NCBI RefSeq assembly: GCF_003086295.3
Contig: NC_092048.1
Coordinates: 39,742,425 to 39,806,424, forward strand
DNA from: Arachis hypogaea
Taxonomy: Eukaryota > Streptophyta > Magnoliopsida > Fabales > Fabaceae
Direction: 5' to 3'
DNA length: 64,000 nucleotides
Shown: positions 54,738 through 64,000 of the stretch, one piece after another
Layout: every line of letters begins with the position of its first letter
Position numbering within the stretch: the first letter of the stretch is position 1
Notes under the pieces: model-generated
Databases searched by the model: none
What the model was told of the DNA's origin: nothing
Seen by the model: only the letters and a program-made list of their open reading frames with translations
Position numbers and translations under genes: made by a program

Positions 54738-57700
54738 TGTAACACCCTACCACACAAAGCTTTACACCTAGGATGTAAAACAGAGATGGCGAGGCGCTAC
54801 GACCTCTAAAAATAAAAATTTAATATATAATATAGTGAAGAATTTTTATAACTAGGAGCCTTTGAAGGAAGGGATAAAACAAAATCGTTAAATAAAAAAA
54901 ACGTAACACTCACGAAACGATAAAGCAGACAGTGCAAGAGAGAACAAGCTAAGAAGTTATGTTACCAAGAATTCCAAGTACATATAACAAAACTCAGGAC
55001 TCGACTCGTGAAGATAAACCGGCCCGAGCGAATAAGTGTATATACATATAGATATATAGGAGAACCCAAAAGAAAACCCCAAAATATAGAGTTACAAAAC
55101 CTGAGTCTCCAAAATCACCTCTAAGAGGAATTAATACAGCATATATATAATAAGTGGAGATAATAAGTATCTAAAAAAATACAAATAACCAAAATAAACC
55201 CAAAAGGTTTAGATCTTCGCAACATCAGAAGCTTCCAGCATGCCTCAGCGAGGAACTACCTGTCTTGCATCTGAAAACCACAAAATTCGCATGGGTGAGA
55301 ACCGAAGGTTCTCAGCATGGTAACAGTGCCCACATATCTAACATGTAATGTCCTGGAAAAGCCGAAGGCAATCCTAGAACTTCCAACAGATAATTAAAAC
55401 TTAAAGCATAACTAAACCATAGAGATAAAACTGGCAACTAGCTAAGGGTCTTCAAAACTATCTAAAACTCCCCGTTCCAACTCCTCCGAACCTCCCGACC
55501 ACCATCGGAACCAATGCAACAAACACAGTTATTACAAACAGAGAAATTACAAATAGGATTCAAATATAGCAAATAATCAAGTAACATTTAATATGCAATC
55601 ACTTAGGTAATCCAAACAAATCACATATAATGCATATGATGCATGCCTATCCTAGCGGCTGATGAGTCTCATCTGTCAGTTATAGAGCCAACCCGACAAG
55701 TCCTGGTAGCTAACCATTGGACGGTCCCTCTGTCGTGCATCCCCAACTCGAGTAATACTCAATCATAACATATTCATATTTATAATCATAATCATAATAC
55801 AACACCTACTCTTGGTGTTTATCACGGGGGCGAGCTCATCCGGACCTTTCACAGTGTTCGGCCACACTTACGACATAGGGTCAGCAGAGTATTGAGTCTC
55901 AACCTGGAGCACGTGGTGGCTAGTCACTGCTTTCATCCAGGGAAACTCGTGTCTCAGATAGTCATTTCACATCCATCCATACACATTCCATAATCTTTCC
56001 TTATAACCATATCATCACTCATCATAACCCGGGGCAAGTGGGACGAACCACAACCCTTGCGTTCACCCGGGGAGCCTCTATACTAACCAACATGGAGCAA
56101 GTGGGGCGAAACCATAACCCTTTGCATTTACCCAGGAGGTACGTTCTCATATGCCCAGGAGGAACCAAGAAGGGGATCCTAACCTCTCACCATCTCGCTG
56201 GCGACGATTTTACAATACCAGGAGAAACCAGGAAGGGGATCCTCACCTTCCACCATCTCTCTGGGGTCGCACTTTCGAGAAAGAGAACTCAAGATACACA
56301 AATCATTCACATTCACATTTCATTTCCAACCAAAATTTACAATTTATCACACATAGCTACCCGACTTATATCACACACAGCCATTCGGCTCATATCATAT
56401 ACACCGCCATTCGGCTCGTATCTTATACACAGCCCTTCGGCTCATTCCATATACTCAGTCATTCCACCATCATCCTCAACAACTCATAACCTCATCATTA
56501 ATCATAACTTCTCACTACATCCTCTTTCTTCACCCACAAGTTACCCTCTTCCCTAACTCACTCTCATTCACTAGGCATTTTACATCAATTTAAGATTTAG
56601 GGGATGAAATTGGGGTTTATAAGTGTGAAATAACACCTCAAAAGGTCACGAGCTTGTTGGGAAAGTGAAGGGCTTGAAAACAAAAACTTTAGAAAAGAAC
56701 TGGGTCGCGTGCGGACGCATAGGGGTGTGCGTGCGCATGCCCAGAAATATCTTTAGACGTGTGCGTGCGCACAGGCTTGTGCGTACGCACAACTCGCAAT
56801 CCTTCGTTGGTTTCGCGTGCGCACAGGGCGTGCTGGCGCTGCCACCAATAGCCCTGTCTCTGCGTGTGCATATGCACAAGGCTGTGCGTGTGCACATGAC
56901 CAAATTCTCGCCGAGTGTGCATGCGCACAGGGCTGTGCGTCCGCACACAAACCAGAAATCACAAAATCTGCTGAAGTTGTAGAATTCAGATTTTTGGCCC
57001 GAACTTCCAACGATCATATCTCCTTCCACAAAATTCAGATTTCCACCAAATTTAAACCATTTTAAAGCTTGTGAAATTATCTTTCTTTTGATATAAAAAG
57101 CATCAAATTCCAAAAACAATAGCTTGAGATATGTTCCGTTGAAGTTCACTAAAATTTCATTTTACCAACTTTATAAACCTCCAATTTTCCAAAACATACA
57201 CTCCCCAATTTCATTCAAAGCCACCCAAAACCTTACTATTTTAAATCTCAACCACATTCCAACTTTCTTATACAATCTACAACCTACTAAAATTATTCAC
57301 TTTAATCAATCTCAAACTCAATATTTCAAGTACAACAATAGGCAATACACATTCATCACCTTACCAATTCCACATTCTCATTAAATTCCAATCCAATACT
57401 TCCAATTCCACAATATTCAACATACACTATCAAATATCCATATCAAACCCAATCTCAATATCAAGTCAACATACCATTCATCATCATCATATACAATTCA
57501 CAAGTACCAACAACAAGAACATCATTTACACCCTCCAAAACCAATACTCACATAATCAATATCATGCATTTCAACCAATCAACCATCATCACAAATTCAA
57601 CTCCTATCCTATGGGTCACTAGCCTAAGTTTTCACACCACATTAAATTTTAGATACAGAAAACCGAAACCATACCTTGGCCGATTCCCCTCTTAACCCGG

Positions 57701-58492
57701 AACACTTTCAATTTAACTTTTCCTCAACTTTCAAGACTCCAACACCTTTCAAATGGGTCTTCCAGCACCAAAAGCTCGCTCCAAGCCTTTCCAAGACTTT
57801 AATCAAGCTCCAATTTGGCAATTTCAACTCTAATTCAACATAAACTCAACTAGTTCATATAATTGAACAATTTTAATACTAGGGCACATGAAATTGGACA
57901 ACCACAAGGGTTTAGAGTTTCCTTACCTCTATCCACTGATCTTTGAGTAATACCCACAAGGAATCAAGTCTAGTGAACCCCTAAAATATAAAAATCATCA
58001 AGGAATTGAGTCTTTCAAACCTTAAACCCGAAATGAACATACCAGCAGAAATGGAGCTAGGCAAAAGCAGTTTACTTACAGTTTTGTTTAGATAGAATTG
58101 AAGAGCTCGACAAGCCCGATGCGTGGCCGCAAAATGCTCGTCAATCGGAGCTCCGGATCAAAAGTTATCAAGGATTGAAGTTGGAAATGATTTTTGGAAC
58201 AAGGGTTTCATGTTTCCCTTTCCATAACCAGTGTGTGTGTGTGTTTTGAAGAGAGAGAGAGCTGAGCTCTCTTTATTAAAGAGAGACTTGGCTGGGCCTT
58301 GGGCCCAACTTGGGTCCGGTTGGCCCGGTTTGGCCTGTTCGGCCCAATCTTGGGTCAATTTCTTTAAAATTGGTGCCAAAATTTTTGTTTTAATTTTCTC
58401 TATCATATTAAACCATAAAAATCTTATTTCTCACTTCCTAGAATATATTTTAATTTATGGGCTAATTAGTCATTAATTAACCGGGTTTTACA
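54738..58492 (-). repeat. 3.75-kb solo LTR with 5-bp TSD
   Basis: It begins TGTAACACCCTACCACAC and ends CCCGGTTTTACA-like CCGGGTTTTACA, so it has TG...CA ends. It is flanked by a perfect TGATG duplication (54733-54737 and 58493-58497). No gag or pol is inside. By comparison with the element at 60556-63707, whose primer site follows a ...GTGTTACA end, this LTR reads on the minus strand. A very long LTR with little coding content is usual for Tat/Ogre-type Ty3/gypsy elements in legumes; the lineage is inferred. Confidence 0.8.
56700..56950. repeat. array of self-complementary TGTGCGTGCGCACA-type motifs
   Basis: GTGCGTGCGCA, TGCGTACGCAC, CGTGTGCATATGCACA, TGTGCATGCGCACAG and related palindromic 12-16-mers recur about eight times in 250 bases, separated by unlike spacers. 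A similar, shorter series is at 53625-53780 in the related LTR. This is not coding: the frames through it yield only RTH/CAHA-type repeats. Confidence 0.8.
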
Positions 58493-59015
58493 TGATGTAT
58501 CTGGAGATTTCCTATGCAAGCGAAGTTTTATTTTGGGATGCTGTATTTTGTACTTATGCTATGTATATATATAAATAGATTCTCCTCTGTATATATTTTA
58601 TATTTTTTCCATCTTAAATGTTACTTTTGGAGAAATAGATGTTTTGTTTATGTTTTGGAAATAACTTTGGGATATGTATATATATGTATGTATACTCCGG
58701 CCGGCCTTAGTTTCGCAGGTCGAGTCTAGAGCTTGATATTTTGTATCTTTTAGTACTCTGATCCCTATATATATCTATGTTATCTTTCCTTAAGCACTAA
58801 TTTACTCTTTTTATGCGTAGCCTACGTGTGCGATGCAATTTTCTATTTGCGCTTTTACTTAGCTTCTTCTTCAACGCTCCTAGTTATAATTCCTTTCAAA
58901 TATGTGTGTGTGTATGTGTGTGTGTGTGTGTGTGTGTGTTTTCTTTTAGAGGTCGTAATACCTCGCCACCTCTACTTTACGACTTAAGCGTAAGCTCTAT
59001 GTGGTAGGATGTGAC
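58493..59015 (+). repeat. large LTR fragment, plus orientation, part 2
   Basis: This is the continuation of 52986-54737 after the solo LTR. It begins with the right TGATG and ends TTTTAGAGGTCGTAATACC ... TGTGGTAGGATGTGACA, which is the inverse of the first 70 bases of the solo LTR. It holds a (TG)n run at 58903-58939. Confidence 0.7.
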
Positions 59016-60555
59016 ATATGGAGTAGTACCTGATCAGTCATGAAAATGGTAGATGGATTTTGATTTGTTATCTCCTTTTGTGTTTTTCTCTCCTTTTCAA
59101 TCATGGACTTCTAATTAGGGTCTTATAGCTTATTAATGAATGTCTTGTAGTAATGACTTTTTGGCCACACTTAGAGTAGGTAACAATGAAAGTCTTTTTT
59201 TGCTTTAGTTGTGCCTATCTTTCTCTCAACTAGGTCAGCTCTTCTTTTCAACTTGGGTTTGTGAGTAGCTTTTTTTATTGTGGGAGGCAGCGGCTTTGGA
59301 CAATCAGTTGGTGTCCAGTACTATTAACTATTGACAGGCTTAATGTAGTATGAATATGTTGATCTGACGGCATCCATAGTTAGTTATTTATGGACAAAGT
59401 CCTAAGCTTTAAGGCCCATTTTAGCCAATGCTACAACTGCATGTCTACAAGACATACCTATACACATTATCCAATCAGAAAACAAAATATACTCAGAAGC
59501 ACACATTGAATAATCAGAAACACACCAAGATTTATAAAACCAATTATAATTGTAATGTGCATATAATTGAAACCTGCATATATATAAAACCAAGCATAAC
59601 ATAAATGTGCATATTAAAACCTTACCAGTCAATTGTTAAACATTGCAAGTGCATGTCCCATCTTGTAAGTTAACACCAACTTTATGATTTTGAAAAAGCA
59701 TCTCAAAAAGGACCCTCTCTAGTCAATTGCGCCATTAGAAGGGTCGTCTAGGGCCTTGTCAGCACCATCGCCAGCTACTCCATCAAGTATTTCTCTTTTC
59801 CCGCAAAGAATATTACAAGGGTCTGATTATTCTGTAAATAAAGGTTATGGGTTGGGGGTTATATGGGTGTGTGCGACGTTTTATTTTGTAGTTTTAGAAA
59901 TGACGTCGTTTTTGAAGAATGCAATGTGACAGTTAGACCCCGGTCTATTCTTGCTCAGCCAACGTGACACTTAACTCTGACTAAATGTCCACATTAGCGT
60001 CGTTAACTACAATGTAGGATTCTTTCGTTAAGTTTGACGAAGAGAGATAATAGAGGGACCACCGTGACTCACGTTAGTCATGGATAAGGGCCAAAACAGG
60101 TGTATTTTATTGACATGAGTTGTCTTATCCTAATTGAGAATTTAAAAGGACTGAATTGAATGTTTACTCAAAATTTATCTACACCATTCACCGTATGAAT
60201 TTCATGCTTCTTTTATATTTTTATTATTGTTGTTGCTCTTATCTTTATTGTTTTGTTTTTTTTTTCATTCTTTGTCTTTTTGTTCTTATGCTGGGTCTTC
60301 TTTTTATTTTTAACTTTTTAGAGGATAAACAAAAAAAGAAAAAACTAAAGAGTAATAGAAATAAAAAAAAGTAGGAGAAAAAGAAGAATAAACAAAATAA
60401 TAAAACAAAAAATTTAGAAGTTTTGTGTTTTTATTTACAATATTTTGTGTTTTACTTATAAAATTACAAATATTTATTTATAAAAAATAGTGTAGAATGA
60501 TGATATTGTCACCCTATTTTAATAATAACATTTCATATATGATCTTTTTGTATTA
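59016..60555. other. intergenic stretch between LTR elements
   Basis: I see no gene. A moderately GC-rich block at about 59870-60080 with GACGTCGTTT and TTAACGACG-like motifs resembles common plant MITE sequence, but I could not fix its ends. AT-rich and poly-A/T runs follow at 60220-60420. It ends TATTA, a possible target duplication of the next element. Confidence 0.45.
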
Positions 60556-61227
60556 TGTAAGATCTCTGATTTATAAAAATTAAATAAGAAATTTATTTAT
60601 AATTTATTATTTAATTAAAATTATATTTTTAAGAAATTTTATATATCAATTAAGTAATTTCTTATATATGATTTAAAGCTTTAGTAATTGAATGCTAATA
60701 AGAATTTTATATGCTTTAATTTGAATAACAGATTTTTAGCTCTATTTTATAATTTAAAGAAAACTTCAAATCTCCAAATATTGAATTAGAGTGTTGAGTT
60801 GAAAATAATTTGTAAATTGATGATTAAATGATAATTGTATAAATATTACTATTGGATTCAAAATTAGTTTTCAATTACTATATTAACCTTTAATTTTATT
60901 AAAATTACTAAATTGCCCAAAATCTCCAACTTCATACACAAAACCTAATCCCCAAATTGAACCCATTAACCCTTAGCCACCGCCTCACCACCGCCACAAC
61001 TAATCTTTTTCCATATACACACACGCGTAACACCATCCACACACACACAACACCACTCACACACACAGAGACGCTGAAGAAAGAAAGGGAAAAGAGAGAA
61101 TGGGGAAGAGCAGAGGGAAGAAAGGGAGAACGAGAAGGAAGGAGAGAGGAGAAGGGAAGAAGAGCGTCACCGCCGCGCCACCACGCCTCGCCGTCGAACC
61201 CGTCCCGCTGCTGTCACCAATACTGAC

Positions 61228-61261
<34 letters not shown>

Positions 61262-61813
61262 GCCACTGGAGCCGTTGTCGCGCCTTCGTCGCCGTTATTC
61301 GAATTTTAGATTTGAATAACAAATTGATAATCATTATGTTTTGAAAATAATTTTTAACTATAATATCTTCTTACATTAATTCTTAAAAAACCTCTACTAA
61401 GAACCCTTTCGAGGACGATGTTCTCACTCCCCTACAGACTTTCTTTTCAGGAAACGGACGAAGAAGCTTATGAAGAATTTTTAAGTTTAGCTTATGCGAT
61501 ATGGATGTATTAATTCAGTTATTATTTATTCTTTTCTCCCCATTAATATTATAATTATGTAAAAGGGATAGGAGTTGTATGATTTGTATGTATATAATAT
61601 GTATAAGTTACTTGAGTAAGGAGTTTTGTTTATGTATATGCTTGTTTTTTTTATTGTAAAAGTATTTTTTCCCGATTTTTCAAATAAAAAAGCGACACGG
61701 TTTCAAGTCAAGGGCTCATATTTTATTATTAAGTACATGAAGTCATCGTAATACCTCTTGCTATTAGAGTGGCGCATCTGGAAGCGTGATATTCTGATAG
61801 TGATGGTGTTACA
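60556..61813 (+). repeat. 5' LTR of a non-coding LTR element
   Basis: It starts TGTAAGATCTCTGATTT and ends GATGGTGTTACA. It includes CA-rich and GA-rich tracts and a GC-rich CACCGCCGCGCC block, with (GA)n at 61231-61259. It is highly similar to 62406-63707. Confidence 0.85.
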
Positions 61814-62405
61814 TTATGGTATCAAAGTAGTCTTTCCTATAGAGCCTGAGGAATGAACTGACTATGCTTCACTGCATACTCTGAGAGTCTGTCATGATTT
61901 ATGACTTGTTCTGATAACAAGAGTTCGAGTTTTATATGCATGACTGTCTGATGATTAACGCTGTTAGTCTACCATTGCATACTTCATGGTATTAGGTCTG
62001 GCCAACTTAATACTAATGATTTATGTACATGGGAACACTAATGGGTTGTCATTGACGAAATAGAAGTAATATGTAATGAGAATTACGGGATTTGGGAGCG
62101 TTAGAAGTTATGGAGTTAGTTTCGGGTTGATGTATAATCTTTATTTGTGCCACGCGAACTTGTGCCATCTCTTTCTTCATTGTTTTCTTTGGAATTCTTT
62201 GTTTCGAATGTTTTCCAACCATACTTATTTTTTCTTGTATACCTTTGCTTGCCTGTGAATCTGATTGCTTACTTGACCCTTTTAAATATTCATCCTTGAC
62301 AATGCCTATACTTCTATTCATAGATTCTATTTTCTTTAATTTAAGTTTAAACTTATTTTATTATAACAATTTTCGAGAACGAAAATTTTTATAAATGGGG
62401 TAGGA
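61814..62405 (+). mobile_element. interior of a non-autonomous LTR element with a primer-binding site
   Basis: Three bases after the LTR, TGGTATCAAAGTAG (61817) resembles a tRNA-Met primer-binding site. A purine-rich AAATGGGGTAGGATG directly precedes the second LTR (about 62391-62405). The interior is 592 bases with no gag or pol. A 90-residue minus-strand frame at 62049-62321 shows no known domain. The whole element (60556-63707) is a LARD/TRIM-like or internally deleted LTR retrotransposon. Confidence 0.75.
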
Positions 62406-63707
62406 TGTAAGATCTCGGATTTATAAAAATTAAATAAAAATTTATTTATAATTTATTATATTTAATTAAAATTATATTTTTAAAAAATTTTATATATCAA
62501 TTAAGAAATTTCTTATATATGATTTAAAGTTTTAGTAATTGAATAATAATAAGAATTTTATATGCTTTAATTTGAATAATAGATTTTTAGCTCTATTTTA
62601 TAATTAAAAAAAAACTAATATGATTATCTCAAAATATTGAATTAGAGTATTGAGTTGAAAATAATTTGTAAATTGATAATTAAATGATAATTGTATAAAT
62701 ATTACTATTGGATTCAAAATTAGTTTTTAATTACTATATTACCCTTTAATTTTATTAAAATTACTAAATTGCCCAAAATCTCCAACTTCATACACAAAAC
62801 CCTAATCCCCAAATTGAACCCATTAATCCCTAGCCACCGCCTCACCACCGTCACACCCCATCTTTTCCATATACACACACGCGTAACACCATCCACACAC
62901 ACATATAACACCACTCACACACACACAAAGACGCTGAAGAAAGAAAGAGAAAAGAGAGAACGGGAAAGAGCAGAGGGAAGAAAGGGAGAACGAGAAGGAA
63001 GGAGAGAGGAGAAGGGAGGAAGAGCGTTGCCGCCGCGCCACCACGCCTCGCCGTCAAATCCGTCCCGCTGCTGCCACCAATACTGACGATGAGAGAGAGA
63101 GAGAGAGAGATATTGGGTAGAGAGAGAGAGAGCTTGTGAGGGAGCTGCCACTGGAGCCATTGTCGCGCCTTCGTCGCCGTTATTCGAATTTTAGATTTGA
63201 ATAACAAATTGATAATCATTATGTTTTGAAAATAGTTTTTAATTAACTATAATAGCTTCTTACAATAATTCTTAAAAATCCTCTACTAAGAACCCTTTCG
63301 AGAACAATGTTCTCACTCTCCTATAGACTTTCTTTTCAGGAAACGGACGAAGAAGCTTATGAAAAATTTTTAAGTTTAGCTTATGCGATATGGATGTATT
63401 AGTTCAGTTATTATTTATTCTTCCCTCGCCATTAATTTTATAATTATGTAGGAGGGATAGGAGTTATATGATTTGTATGTATATAACATGTATAAGTCAC
63501 TTGGGTAAGGAGTTTTGTTTATGTATATGCTTGTTTATTTTATTGTAAAAATATTTTTTCCGATTTTTCAATAAAAAAAAAAACAGTGACACAGTTTCAA
63601 GTCAAGAGCTCATATTTTATTATTAAGTACATGAAGTCGTCGTAATACCTCTTATTATCAGAGTAACGCAGTAGAAAGCGTGACATTCTAATAGTGAGGG
63701 TATTACA
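62406..63707 (+). repeat. 3' LTR of the non-coding LTR element
   Basis: It starts TGTAAGATCTCGGATTT and ends GAGGGTATTACA. It differs from the 5' LTR by scattered substitutions and by the GA tract, which here is interrupted by ATATTGGGTA. The possible target duplication is TATTA (60551-60555) against TATTG (63708-63712), one mismatch. Confidence 0.85.
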
Positions 63708-64000
63708 TATTGTATGCTTACATAAGTTTTTTAAAAATAAAATGACATTATCAAAATATAAATAGCAATCTTTATTTTATATATATATGTCACAAACAGA
63801 TTAATAAATAAATTATGTTAGTCATATATTCTACAAATAATTTAAATATTAAAACAATTTTAAATTTTGAAATAGTACTAAATTGTTTATTTATATTATT
63901 TTTATTATTTTTTAATGAATATAAATCTTTTAAAATAAAAAAAATTAATAAAATAATAGAGAGAGAATTTAATCATCATTAGATTTATTTTTATTATACA
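63708..64000. other. AT-rich end of window
   Basis: I see nothing beyond AT-rich flank. Confidence 0.5.

Noticed and set aside
56646..57149. 167-residue minus-strand frame with repeated RTH/CAHA motifs
   Set aside because: It is a translation of the palindromic TGCGTGCGCA array in an LTR, seen in all frames.
61057..61309. Lysine/arginine/glutamate-rich frames
   Set aside because: They lie in GA-rich LTR sequence that recurs at 62850-63220. Low complexity, no domain.

Overview
The window is plant nuclear DNA, most likely from a legume and plausibly Arachis. It has spliced plant genes in AT-rich DNA, a dense load of plant transposons, and two different endogenous copies of plant pararetroviruses (Caulimoviridae). 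I inferred the species from the style of the repeats; no alignment was run.

Layout. 1-3676 is the 3' part of a Ty1/copia element whose reverse transcriptase is deleted. It sits against the broken end of a PPR-DYW gene (3686-6009), which is interrupted again by an AT-rich insert carrying a 5'-truncated RTE-type LINE. 6010-8312 holds two decayed copies of the DYW end, copies of a dispersed repeat, and the C-terminal end of an LRR receptor kinase. 8385-15733 is an almost complete soymovirus-like pararetrovirus on the minus strand, with the two halves of a small terminal-inverted-repeat element at its ends. 16787-19365 is a hAT-like element with a Mutator-like element nested inside it, each with a perfect target-site duplication. 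20052-27272 is a second, petuvirus-like pararetrovirus on the plus strand, bounded by a perfect 69-bp direct repeat.

Four host genes follow. They are a choline-transporter-like gene that looks broken (28536-30786), an intronless AP-3 delta adaptin on the minus strand (33562-36459), a two-exon GT14/DUF266 glycosyltransferase (37973-40101) and a six-exon CBP60 calmodulin-binding transcription factor (44174-46014). The last three read as intact. The spaces between them hold AT-rich MITEs, including a 1.2-kb inverted repeat at 40827-42062 and two adjacent Mutator-type MITEs at 46571-47262.

From 47263 to the end no intact host gene is seen. There is a decayed Helitron Rep/helicase fragment between two direct repeats (48826-51080), a nest of large LTR remnants (51347-59015) with a 3.75-kb solo LTR inside an opposite-facing relative, and a non-coding LTR element with a 592-bp interior (60556-63707).

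The two pararetroviral loci are the most interesting content. They differ in genome plan, strand and way of ending. Each has a tRNA-Met primer-binding site at or near one end, so both look like copies linearised near the reverse-transcription start. The minus-strand copy keeps a 35S-like promoter arrangement and one intact movement-protein frame.
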